Positions 36,156 to 48,268 of a DNA stretch of 64,000 nucleotides are shown here, piece after piece; position 1 is the first letter of the stretch, and every line of letters starts with the position of its first letter. The notes under the pieces were generated by a model. That model made no database searches. It worked only from the letters and a program-made list of their open reading frames with translations, and was not told the DNA's origin. The DNA comes from Epiperipatus broadwayi (Eukaryota > Onychophora > Udeonychophora > Euonychophora > Peripatidae): assembly GCA_028023455.1 (NCBI GenBank), contig JAQFVV010012574.1, positions 1,039,501 to 1,103,500 on the forward strand, given 5' to 3'. A program made the position numbers and the translations under genes.

Positions 36156-37359
36156 GTGCATGGTTAGGTTTTTGGCACCCAACAAGGGGCTTCAATTTAA
36201 TAAACCCCACACACCCTGTAGATAGGAATTAAGATTTTAGTTACTCAGTCAATTGAAATCTCAATAAAATAAATGTTTCTGTAGAGTGATATTTTAAAAA
36301 GTGTTGTGTATATTTAAGAGAAAAGTTATGTGATTTATAATGCATAACTGAATGATTTAATAAATTAAAATGTCACTTTGTAATTTTCTTTCTTATAATT
36401 AAATGTTTTGAAGATTATTATTTTTTAAATGTTCGTTCAGTAAAAGATTCATTAAGCAGAATAATTATTCAAAGAAAAGTAATAAGATAGAATATATATA
36501 TATATTGTAATGGGCACATACGTACGTTACATTATTTTTTATTAGTAAACATAAAAAAAAAAAGTTTGCCAATAAAAAAATTTTTTTTAAGAATTAAAAA
36601 CTGAAAATTAAAAAATCATTTTAAACTCGCATATATATAAAATCACACAGATAAATAATTATTAAAATAAAACTTTATTAAAAAAAGAGTAGTTTAAAAC
36701 TAAATTTTCAGAAAAGATTTAGAGATAAAAATATATGTTTAAGTTTGAAAACAAATTAATTAATCTTTTGTAAAATGGAAATGATTATTTTAATTAGTAA
36801 ACTAGCCTTTGGGCATTTAAATGTATAAGCATTGGTCAGATAGGAAAACAATAGAAACTTTTAGCAAATGAAAGAAATCCATCAGGAAATCGGACCTCAA
36901 TGAAAAGGTTTTCACCATCATGACGTAATGTTGAGTTAATCCACAAAATTATTATAAAAGGAAAGGTTTGAAAATAAAAGGATTAGTTATTACGATGTGA
37001 CTAGATGTGTTAGTGTGGAGTTGAAGGAGAAGGGATTGAAAAGACGCATTCTTCAATCCCTTCAGTTTTGTTAAAAAAAGAAAGAAATGACATTGGTTTT
37101 TTTTCTACATTAAGGACCAACTAAACTAAAAGACCTCCGGATAAATAAATAAAAAACAATGGCTAACTCAACCAATCTTTTTAGGATTGCATGGGAATTC
37201 ATGTTAATTAAGAAATAGAATCCTATCTGATCCACGCTATTTATTAATTAGTTTTAATTTTATTTAATGTATTTCTTTTGTAAAATCATTTCCATTTATT
37301 TATTTATTTATTCTTTAAGTTTTATTATGATTTCTGTTTTTCATTAAACAAGTTATATA
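36156..37359. other. AT-rich stretch with one strong hairpin
   Basis: A perfect 12-bp stem GAAGGGATTGAA (37,029-37,040) / TTCAATCCCTTC (37,052-37,063) with an 11-base loop stands out. No T-run terminator context follows directly. A TA microsatellite lies at about 36,494-36,506. Confidence 0.45.
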
Positions 37360-38200
37360 AATATTAAACTTAAGTCGGGCGTGAATGGCTATATAGATTT
37401 GTAAAGTTATATTAGGGGGAGGTAATCTTAGGTTATTCGTTTTGTAGTTGAATTAGGTCAATGGATTGGATATATTGGTGTAATTAGTAGATGTAGTATG
37501 AGATTCGCTATGGGCAGAATTGCTTTATATGCTGCACACTTCCGTTTTGCCTATGGAAGGGATTATAAGATGTAGAACGCTGTTCCTTTCGATGGAGTTT
37601 TTTTTTATTGATCTTCTTGTCTGATAGATGTAATATTCCTATCTGACGAGAAGCAGTTTCTTCTCTTAGCCTAATTGTGCTGCCGTATTCGTATTATATT
37701 GAACACATCGATATATCCGATGGATTGAAGTTTGGTTTGACTGCGAACCTTTGGCCTAAGGTTAAACAAGGATTGAATATGTTCTTTTCAAATGCAAATC
37801 TATGTAGTCTATTCATACCTGACACTCTAAATAAAGATGCATTAAATTTAAGTTGGGTATAGACGCTTGCATGGCTTCGTTACCGGTTGATTATGTTTTT
37901 GGTTTTCATATTCGATCAAAATATATTTAGACATTCGGTAAATACTGATACCTTATGGTGAGTATCTAAAATGTATTTATTCGGATGTTTTTTAAGTTAT
38001 TGGTGTTAATGCAAGCATCTTATGGTGGATGCTATTGGGTTACTTATAAATTTCCCTCTGCAATTGACGGTATCAATGATTTTGTATTTTGATCGTTTAT
38101 GTTTATTTTGGAATGTTTTTGACCGTGGAATCTATGTAACCGATCTATACTCAACATTTTTAAACAAATCTGTGCGAACTAATAATAGTATAAAATTTAA
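37360..38200. other. Less AT-biased block of unknown nature
   Basis: This block has more G and C and fewer homopolymers than its surroundings. It holds two unrelated plus-strand frames of 61 codons (37,677-37,862; 38,022-38,207) with more balanced residues. I recognise no protein family, splice pattern or repeat. It could be unique sequence, an old gene scrap or an unfamiliar transposon. Confidence 0.3.
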
Positions 38201-39465
38201 AATGTAAATTAAAAATCTAAAATAAAAGTAAAAATAATGTTAAATGTTAAAGTAAACATATTAAAATAATAATATTAAATCTTATATATATATATATGTG
38301 CGTAAATAAATTTTTGTATGTTAATTACTGGCAGTGGCTTATTTTATTTATCTTTTAATATTGAAATATAATTAGATAAGATATTATATTATTAAATCTC
38401 TGCTACTCCCTGAGCTAATGACTTGGGCTAATGACCGGATATCAAAATATAAAAAAAAATATTTTTTTTTGACTTATGTATCTGCCTACTTTATAAATTT
38501 TTCTAGGTTCAAATGCCTAGATGGTGCCCTGTAGTGCAGACTATGTTAAGTCCATTCTACGGATCATTATAATATATATATAAATTAATTATACATGTAC
38601 TATCTCAGCATATATAATATACGTTTGTGTTATACACGTTCGTGACAGTAGGAAAATTATCATTAGAAAAATAGTAAGAGTAGATTAAAGCAAGGGGTAA
38701 AATAAATGAAATATTTTGTCTGTGTCAAAATTAATTATATGTATCTCAGTCTTATAATTAAAAATATCCAATATGATATCATGTTAAAAGTTTTCAAGTA
38801 TTGCTTGCTAGCACATATATTAAATGTTCGCTTCATATTCTTAGTAGCCTCAAAGCAAGCAAAGACCTTCAAACTGGAAATTATATGTCAAGTGGACTGA
38901 TGCAGTGTGACAACATGCTTTAATGACAATAATTTCTAGAGTAACCTCAAAGCAGGTGAAGACCTTTTGTGTACACCAAGCAGCCAGATGCAGTTGGCAA
39001 AATGCTTAAATGGTTCGCACGCTTTCATGCTAGCAAGATTAAAAATGATATCAACAAATAAAAGTTCTTGTATAATATTAATCTTGACATTTTTTGTGTG
39101 TGAGAAAGCCTCATGCTTAGTGAAAATGATAGTTGAATTCCTATATTTAAACTCAGGTCAGGAACGCATCAGTTGTTAACAAATAATAAAATACTCATCA
39201 GTCAAACCATTTATCAAACAAAATTAAGTCAGTCATATGTAGTTTGGGTGTCAATGGGTTATTTCACATGCCCTATTGATCTCATTTTGCTCACTGGTGC
39301 CCATATAAATAAATTTGTCAGCAAATTTGATTATCAGCACAGTAGTGGATCAGTTGTCTAAATAATAAAAACCAAATGTGTACAATACAGAAAATTACTT
39401 GTACTATCTGCTAATATAGATATTAATATTTGTATATCACTAATTATTTGTATAGTTTTTTTCAG
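38201..39465. other. AT-rich stretch, no gene supported
   Basis: TATATA runs lie near 38,284-38,297 and 38,571-38,582. Small frames at 38,706-38,900, 38,967-39,179 and 39,173-39,361 show no family features. Confidence 0.35.
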
Positions 39466-39494
39466 ACATGGGAGAACAGTTGAACAGACTGAAA
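39466..39494 (+). other. Candidate 29-nt start-codon exon
   Basis: A pyrimidine tract ending TTTTTTTCAG is followed by ACATGGGAGAACAGTTGAAC and AGACTGAAA, then GTGAGT. These are consensus 3' and 5' splice sites enclosing 29 nt. The ATG at 39,468 (G at -3 and G at +4) opens nine codons, MGEQLNRLK, ending exactly in phase 0. No partner exon was identified, and single-site matches like this occur by chance in 64 kb. Confidence 0.25.
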
Positions 39495-39798
39495 GTGAGT
39501 AATGTTTTTTTTTTCTTATCTTTAATAGTTTTTTAAATAAAATACATGTCTCATTCACAACTAATAGAAAGAGCTAACCAAGAAAATGTAGGTAAACTAA
39601 AACTAAACTAAAAAAGGCAGATTACATAGATTGGGGAAATAATATGCAGCAGCTAACGAAGATAGGGACAATGGGACCAGTAGTCAGAGACTTAATTAAA
39701 TGTACTAAATAAAAAAGTTACTATTTAAGTATTCAGTGAAAGAGTGCCATAATTTTGTGATTCACAATGTTATTTATATTATTTACTGATTTTCAAAA

Positions 39799-40424
39799 AT
39801 GGAAAGAGAGACTTTGCATACGATCCTCAGAGAAATGAGAGAAGACAGGAAGTTAATGCTGCTGATGATGAAAACGATTTTAAGGCTTGAGGAAAAACAA
39901 GGCATCCAAACCAACTCAAACCCAGAGAATGTAAAGCATCAGGAAGAAATAAATTCTTATGAAGCCCCAAAAATAGATGATGAAGATGATCAGACCACAC
40001 CAAAAGAAGTTGTGGACAGCAAAGAGGATGACAGTGGAGAAGATGAGTCAAATCAAGAAACGGTCAAAGAATCTGATATAAATACAGAAAGGGAAAAAGA
40101 TGATGTTCAGACCACTAGTAAAATAAAACCAAAAGTAGAAATGGGACGGATGATGAATCCTCAACTTAGTATGAGGAATTTACAGATGCCATTCCCTGGA
40201 TCCTTGATACAGACTCAAATTTTCAAAGGAGATCCAGGAGGGAACCCCCTTGCTCATCTAGATAATGTTAAAGAATTTTTTTTGTGCATTCAGTTGCAGA
40301 AAAGACCATAGAGTTTTTGACTGCAATAGATGATGGGAACTTGACACCAACCAGAAAAGACCAAGACTATGACCATTATCAAAAGTTCAAATCATATGGG
40401 CCATCTGATCTGGGGAAACAATAG
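39799..40424 (+). CDS. Unrecognised acidic protein frame, possibly pseudogene
   Basis: A 170-codon frame (39,799-40,311) starts MERETLHTILREMREDRKLM, a likely amphipathic helix. It then has an acidic Asp/Glu/Ser/Thr-rich middle (about residues 55-110: DDEDDQTTPKEVVDSKEDDS) and a hydrophobic C-part, SLIQTQIFKGDPGGNPLAHL. Codon use is much less A/T-driven than in neighbouring frames, which favours real coding. At the T8 run (40,274-40,283) the frame stops soon after. The +2 frame stays open a further 47 codons (VAEKTIEFLTAIDDGNL, DYDHYQKFKSYGPSDLGK) to TAG at 40,422-40,424, suggesting an indel in the T-run. The +1 frame shows a CxxxCxxxHxxxxC string (CAFSCRKDHRVFDC) that hints at a zinc knuckle. 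The product may be a Gag-like retroelement protein or a host gene; I cannot tell which. Confidence 0.4.
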
Positions 40425-40446
40425 TACAACCATTAAATGAAGAGAC

Positions 40447-40448
<2 letters not shown>

Positions 40449-40504
<56 letters not shown>
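40449..40504. repeat. AT dinucleotide microsatellite
   Basis: Uninterrupted AT repeats, about 28 units. Confidence 0.95.
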
Positions 40505-40509
<5 letters not shown>

Positions 40510-40751
40510 CAACCAACTGACACGACCATAGGGAAAATGAGACTTGATTAACAGACCTATTTATAAGCTAGATAATATTAAAAAAATGATCGCAATGAGA
40601 CATGTATAATTTTGTGGTTTGTACAGATGATATTATTCATGCTCATGCTGTTCTCCCAAAGTCTACCAACTAGTCAAGTATATTTATGCAACTGTATCAC
40701 GTATAAGTAAAAAGACTTTTTTTTCATTGTTTTTTTTTGAAGTGAAAAGAA

Positions 40752-43700
40752 ATGAAGCAGTCAGATCTGAGTTTGATCCTAGCTTTATGACATCTAGCCA
40801 TAAGCCCACTTCAAACCCTAGTACTAACCTTAAATTTCCGATGCAATGGGGCTTTATACATTCAATCCATGCTAATTTCCATAAAGAAAAACTTATTTCA
40901 TAAATGTGTGCTAAAATCAATTTGTTTCAGGTTTAAATTTATCAATTCTAATAATAAATCCATGATAGAATTATTCATGAATTTATATATATTATGACTG
41001 TATGGATTGTGCGTATATATTTGTAAATATTTAAATATATATAATTGTTCAAACGTTTCATTGCGTCAGGAATGTTTGATGTTATTTTTAAATAATTTGG
41101 TAAAGTTTTATTGATTAAAAGCTACATTCTTTCGATAAGCTTTCAGATTTTCCCTTTCCAAAAACAATAGGTAAAATTTTATTAATTAGAAAAAAAGATA
41201 AGTATTTAAAATGTAAAGATTTCCTAATTAAAATCATTTTCTGATTTTAAGAATTCATTTTCTAATTAGAAATGAATTCAAGTTAAAGAGTTTAAAAGCC
41301 TTATCGAAGAAATGTATCTAAAAACAACTAGTAAATTTTGTAACATTGATAATGAAAGAAGCACTAGCCCGAAGGCATGAGAGGACAGTATATATAGTTC
41401 TGAAAAGTTTGGAGAAAAAGAAGCCATCTTTGTTGTAGAGAAGTACCAGTAAACACTATGTATTTAAAAATCATAAATTCAAATAGTGTTTCGATCATGG
41501 TGAAGGGCTAAAACATCAGGAATCTGGCTACTGTGCCTAGAGTTCCCTAACAATCTTCAATGAAGCTGCTAAATCCTTTCCGGACCAATCATGCTGCCAA
41601 AATCAAATAAAATGCTGTTCAAGTAATCAACTAAATGCATGCCTACATTTTACCAACCTGGACGTGTAAACTAAGGAATCAGGCCCGGAAGAAATGGGTA
41701 ATATATTTTCATAATGAACCTTAAACTTTCTGACCAGTTTCTGAACTTTACTTTACACTCCCTTTAAGAGCTCTTTTCATTCTTTAATGTAATAATCTCT
41801 GTGTAAACTTACTTTTATTTATGCTATTTTAAATTATGTCGTAATTCTAAATCTCTAATCCTTAGATTTAATTCTCCTTTCTTACGATGGCGGTTCATTT
41901 ACTATACTATATATATATATATTGTGTGATTGATTAATGTCATTTATTTTTAATTATATGCCAATAATCTTTCGACTCGATGAGCTCCTTTGTCCCATTT
42001 GCTTTGTGCAAATAATATAATATTAATTCTGATAGTAATTCTCGCCCATTAGAACTAGGTTTATACAGTTCTATTAATCATCGAGTTGAAAGAAATTATT
42101 AAATGTTTGTATTTTTATAAATGGCTAATAACAGATTAGTAGCTCCATTTATAATCTATGCCCCAGCTATTTTTTCTCGTATTCACCAATATTTATTTAT
42201 TCACATATAATCTAAAATGTTTTTTTGCAAAAAGGGTTGATAAAGGAATCAACTAAGTACACTCTATTTCAACTTTCTATTATTTTCTGTTAAGATTCAG
42301 GAGGGGCATGAGGTTTGGGGCATAACTAATATAATTTGATAAATGCTTTAAAATAATGTTAGTTAAAAGCTCGTTTGACTTTAATTCATTTGATCAAGAC
42401 ATCACGTAGAGCATTCGATAATAAATTGGGTTTTATTTTTCAAATGGTGACTATCAAGNNNNNNNNNNNNNNNNNNNNNNNNNNNNNNNNNNNNNNNNNN
42501 NNNNNNNNNNNNNNNNNNNNNNNNNNNNNNNNNNNNNNNNNNNNNNNNNNNNNNNNNNNNNNNNNNNNNNNNNNNNNNNNNNNNNNNNNNNNNNNNNNNN
42601 NNNNNNNNNNNNNNNNNNNNNNNNNNNNNNNNNNNNNNNNNNNNNNNNNNNNNNNNNNNNNNNNNNNNNNNNNNNNNNNNNNNNNNNNNNNNNNNNNNNN
42701 NNNNNNNNNNNNNNNNNNNNNNNNNNNNNNNNNNNNNNNNNNNNNNNNNNNNNNNNNNNNNNNNNNNNNNNNNNNNNNNNNNNNNNNNNNNNNNNNNNNN
42801 NNNNNNNNNNNNNNNNNNNNNNNNNNNNNNNNNNNNNNNNNNNNNNNNNNNNNNNNNNNNNNNNNNNNNNNNNNNNNNNNNNNNNNNNNNNNNNNNNNNN
42901 NNNNNNNNNNNNNNNNNNNNNNNNNNNNNNNNNNNNNNNNNNNNNNNNNNNNNNNNNNTTGGGTTTTATTTTTCAAATGGTGACTATCAAGTCATCATCT
43001 TCGAACGTTGCTGACGTAGAGCTATCTTTTGTTTTTCAGGCTTGTCGGTGGTGATATTTTTGATATTTTAATTATAGAGGAAGAAAGCACTTCCTTCCCC
43101 ACTCCTGTTATTTTTGGAACACCAAAGAATCATAGTTACGACTCGGCCTGTTTTTCCCTGTGTTCCACATCTTCAAAGGGCAGTAAGACGTGAAATACAA
43201 GCCACCATAATACTTAAACTACCGACCAGTGATTATTTTTCATGTTTACTTTGTAGCTCATAATTCGTCAGCACCGTTACCTAGTAAAGCTCGTTCTGAT
43301 GCTCGTAATTCATGATGAAGTGATTTTAATTAAAGTCAAACAAATTCTCAGTTATCTCAAAGTAAATAAGTTTGCTAATAAAGATTAAAGTTATGCCCGA
43401 AATATGTATCTTGCTCTTCATGAATGGATTTGCGAATGTAAAAATAAATCTCACATTCTTTCATATAAAATTAGAATAACCATTTCTGTCACCACTGATA
43501 CCTTTATCTGCTTTTATTTTCTTGTTGGGGGCATAGACATATAGACTTTTAAATATTGTGTAATACTCATTGGCATATAATGGGAACTGCCATCCTTATA
43601 ATAATTATAAACTTTGTTTAAGGACTAGAATTAATCAATATAGTCATCATTTAAAATTGAAACAAAACTATTAATATTATAATTAAAATATTTTATAAAC

Positions 43701-44012
43701 ACACTTGATTTCTTAATTCTCTTATTCAATAATTATTTTAATGTTAATGCTCACTGTCTGTGTTGGCAACCCAAACATATACATATGATTCGATTTAAAA
43801 TTATCTTTAGTAAATTTATTATCCGATATTAGTGTCAGTTCAAGGGTCTCTAATCCTCACCAACCATTGAGCTAGTTTCTTGGTGCATAGCACTGTGCTG
43901 TCGATTTAGATTTCTACTAATCTGAGCTGGTGAGTTGGGTTTGAATTCAGTTTGGTTCAGCTGAGTTTGGATCCAACTTGCAGTTTAGGTGGTGGACGTT
44001 TTTTTCGACCAG
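40752..44012. repeat. 2.7-kb repeat, copy 2, with assembly gap
   Basis: This is the direct-orientation match to 33,438-36,155. It contains 500 N. After removing the N and the 33-bp repeated flank, its length is about 2,728 bp against 2,718 bp for copy 1. Substitutions and small indels are scattered throughout, for example GGCACATAGAACTGCC against GGTGCATAGCACTGTGCTG near the right end. Confidence 0.85.
42459..42958. other. Assembly gap (500 N)
   Basis: Exactly 500 N, a conventional placeholder length. The 33 bases before it (42,426-42,458) are repeated immediately after it (42,959-42,991). Any reading frame drawn across it is meaningless. Confidence 0.95.
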
Positions 44013-47000
44013 TACACTATCTGTAGCATCATTTTTCTGTATCTACATTCATTTGATGGTAAAAACTGGAACTAAGGTAAATATTGACATTTGTTTAAAA
44101 TAAAATCTGAATATATCAGTATTTTATAGAGAAAATACTACAAACAGACAAACAATACTGCTGATTGGTAAATCTTTTGGTCTCAGACTTTGAGAGCTTG
44201 TAAAATTCTTTTCTATTATTGTTAGAAATGAGAAAAAATGTATATTTTCCATAGTTTATTTAAGTATTTACATTTATTTTTAAAAATAGTTGCAAAGCAA
44301 TTATTAAAAAGAAATATTTTCAAATTTATACTTAGATTTTATTTGAATAAATTTTGGTTTAAAAAATATACAGTTAAGAAATTTGCAGAAATGGCAAAAA
44401 TGAAACCACCGCAGAATGATAGACAACATAATAGAGGATTTTTTAGATATTTTAATAATTATAAATGCAATTTTAAATTTTAGAAAAGAATTTCATAACT
44501 TTATGATGACTTAACAATAATTTGGATTTTAGAAATAAAGTTTAATTAATCATGATTTTGTGATTTATTTATTTTTTTATCAATGTTGCTATAATCCTCC
44601 AATAAGAAAAAAGTCATTGTTCTCATTACAAATTTCTATATTTGAAAAATTTAAGTATAATTTTTTTAAATCAAGTATAGTTTATTAAACCATAATATAG
44701 AGTAATGGTTTTAATACTAAATAAATTATTGAATTATAACTCAAAAAGCCACAAGGAGATCATACAATAAACCACGAAATGTGGAATGATAAAAAAGATT
44801 TTAAAAACTATCTAACAAATATGACCATCAGAAGAAAATTTAAATAGTATGGTGCTATCATAGATAAAAGAAAAAATAATAAATGTCATCCATATTTCAA
44901 AAAAATAAAAATGAATTTGCTATAAAAAAAAAACTAAAAAAAAATTTGTTGTATTTTTTTATTTCAACTTAAATATATTCTATTTAAAAAAAAAAAAACT
45001 TATTATTAAGTAGTTGTAATTTTTATACTTGTTATGCCTAATGTTACAAAGAAAAAAATATTCCAATATTTCTTTTGCAGCTGATTCATTTATACATTTA
45101 ACTAATTACTCAAAAGGTCATGTGATATTTGAGCACTCTAGTGGCAGAATAAACATTTATTAACTTTATTCAATTAGCTTAAGACTAGCTTTTTAAAAAA
45201 AAAAACCTCTGAATTCTGGATTTTTAATTATAAATCTTCCATTTTATCACTATAAATTAAAAAAAAAAAAGAAATCACCTATCTTTTTAGAGGACTCATA
45301 AATTTTACTGCTAGGAGAGCATTTAATTGCTTGAATCAATCCTTTGCTTCTGCTAGGTAATCTATTATAGTCTTATTAAATTCAATAATGCATTACAACA
45401 TAAGCAGTTCTCTGTTATAATGTCAAGTGCACTTAAATTCTCATCCCTAGACTGGTTTCTGTTTTTGCACTTGTTAATGATGCTTAGAATTTAAAGTTAG
45501 ACATAGTCTTATATCACATATTATGTAAGATAAGGATTTTCTTTGTTATTAACATTCTTAGTCATGAAATCAAGATGACTAAAGTTAATAAAGAACTGAA
45601 AGTATATGACCTGGATTCAGATCTATATAATTATTCAAACAGGTTGATTTTTATTTGAAATTTTAGGGTATGCTAAATTTTATATTTTCAACTTGAATTG
45701 TAAACTAGACTTAAATATTATTTCAAGATTCATAATTAGATTACTTCCAGCTTTGAATCTCAAGTTTCATTAATAAGTCAAAGCCAAAAAATGACCTTGA
45801 AGTGAGGATTTAGATGCACTACTGATTACTCAATCTTACTATAGATGGCACTAGAGCAGAGAGCTATTCTTTTTTATTATATATTGTGTAAGATAAAAAA
45901 TTTATTGTAATTCACATTGAAACATATAGAAATTTTTACAAAAAACAACAACAATTTTAATTTTATTCTGAATTCTTAAAAACAAAAAAAACCTTTAGAA
46001 TTTGTTCTATTGTTTATATTTGGAAATTTATTTATAGTACTTACATTTTGTTTTGTATTTTAAACAAAAATTAGCATTAGTAAGAAAATACTTGTAATAT
46101 AATGAATGACAATATTATTCCATGTTATTTACTACAAATTTTTTTTATTAACTTTGCTTTAGAAAATCTGACCAATAGAATCATCCTAAAAACCAGATGA
46201 CGTAATTGCATGGCTCTATTTTTTTTTAAAAAAAGTCAATAGTTTTGTAGATAACATGATACTACCATATTTTAAATGTTTCTAAGTAGCTCTGCACTTC
46301 AGGTATTTTTGTATATACCACTTTGGTTTTCATGGTGTAAAGTAAAAAGTATTTAATTCAGTAATACTTGTGTGATTTTCATGGATTACTGTTTATAATT
46401 TCTCACTATCTTTTTATTTTTAACATTTATCAAATTATATTATTTTAAATATTTAATACGATAAAGTTAAATGAAGTGTTCTGCAAAGGATTAATATCAC
46501 ATTAGTATTAACCATGGTAATACAGAGGTAACAAGAACTAACTTGAATACAAGAGTCAAACAATTATATGCAATCATTCAAAAATTTATCTCAAATGTAC
46601 TTTAATTTACTTAAAACATTGAAGGAAGATAGTCATGTGTTTTGCCCTAATAATGTAACTGTAGCTTGTGAAGAAAGAGAATACCATAAGTAGAAAATAA
46701 AAGACAAAAGGTTTATAAAAAATACCCATATGCTCCATTAGTGTTTAATTAAGCTAGTGCTAGAGATTTATTAAGTAGTCTTATCTCTACTAGTTAATAT
46801 CATTTTAATATTAGATATAATTTTTGCAAGAAAGTGCTGAAAGTCTATTGGTTGCTTTGGAATTTTAAATAAATTTCACTCTACTTAAAAGTTTTATTTG
46901 TTTAGATAAATGCAAAATAATTGTATTATATATATAGTAACAAAAATGGCTTAGATCATAAAACATTTACATTGCAGTTGATGTAATCTTAATTCTTTAC

Positions 47001-47862
47001 CATAAGTTGAATATTATGGCATACCCATTGAAAGAGATGCATTCAGATATACAGCCACAGATCCACCATATCTTATAAATATGATGTCAGATGAAAAAAT
47101 ATTCCTCATAAATAAAATCTTTGTTCTAAGTACCAAGAAGAGATGACCTTATCCACAAGATCAATTTAAACTCTTAGTCATATAAATATAACTAATTTTA
47201 GAAGTCTCTTAACACTAATGAATCATAAAATTTTAATCAATAATATATATAATTATGACATACACAATTAAATAAGAGGAGAGAATGCTTCCTTATAAAG
47301 TTGACTATAAAAATATAATAAATATTCTTTTAAGAGTAAATCACATAATTCTTCTTAAATAAAATTTTTAAGATCGTTACTCTAAATTAAAAATTATTAA
47401 TAGACTTTTTTTCATAATAAGTAAAATCAAAGACGTTTGATGGTGTGGATACATGTCACTGCTACCAGCCTCAACTTACAAAATATTTTATATTATCACA
47501 TAAAAGTAATAGTCCTTTTATTACCTTTACACAGGTGCCATCAAGTAGAACCTCACCCTTTTAGTGATATAGGTTGATTCACTCAATCTGTAAACAATAC
47601 AATTTAAGGACATGAACAAAATACAGATTGCATCTAAAATCATTGCTATTTTGTTATTTAAACCATGAGAATTTGAACAGCATTACTGCCTTTACAAAAT
47701 AAAAAAAATCAGACTTAAATAACAGGAAAGCAATGAAATTTTCAAGCAAAAATAATAATAATAATGAAAATAATTCTAGATCTTACGTAATGATAATATC
47801 AGACTAAATAAACAATTTGTTGTTTATACACACATATGGATTGAAGAATTAATTTATAAGTC
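44013..47862. other. AT-rich non-coding stretch
   Basis: Nearly 4 kb of A/T-rich DNA with many A-runs (for example 44,926-44,944, 44,987-44,997, 45,196-45,205). An 81-codon frame at 44,238-44,483 (plus) is Lys/Phe-rich and unrecognised. No gene could be supported. Confidence 0.4.
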
Positions 47863-47925
47863 TCATCATCATCATCATGATCAAACATTATCAATCCACT
47901 GCAGGGTGAAGGTCTCTCCGAGTTT
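47863..47925 (-). mobile_element. RTE LINE 3'-end fragment
   Basis: The TCA-repeat tract followed by ATTATCAATCCACTGCAGG and GGTCTCTCCGAGTTT matches the 3' end of RTE copy 1 at 2,047-2,108. It is a severely 5'-truncated insertion of about 60 bp, a common outcome of target-primed reverse transcription. Confidence 0.8.
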
Positions 47926-47983
47926 ATTCTTTTAATAGAAAAATATAAAAACACAAATATAAGTAATGATATATCACCTTCTA

Positions 47984-48268
<285 letters not shown>

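Noticed and set aside
37360-38200. Nuclear copy of mitochondrial DNA
   Set aside because: No recognisable mitochondrial protein or tRNA was found in any frame.
42375-42983. Long reading frames spanning the N block on both strands
   Set aside because: They are made almost entirely of undefined residues across the 500-N gap.
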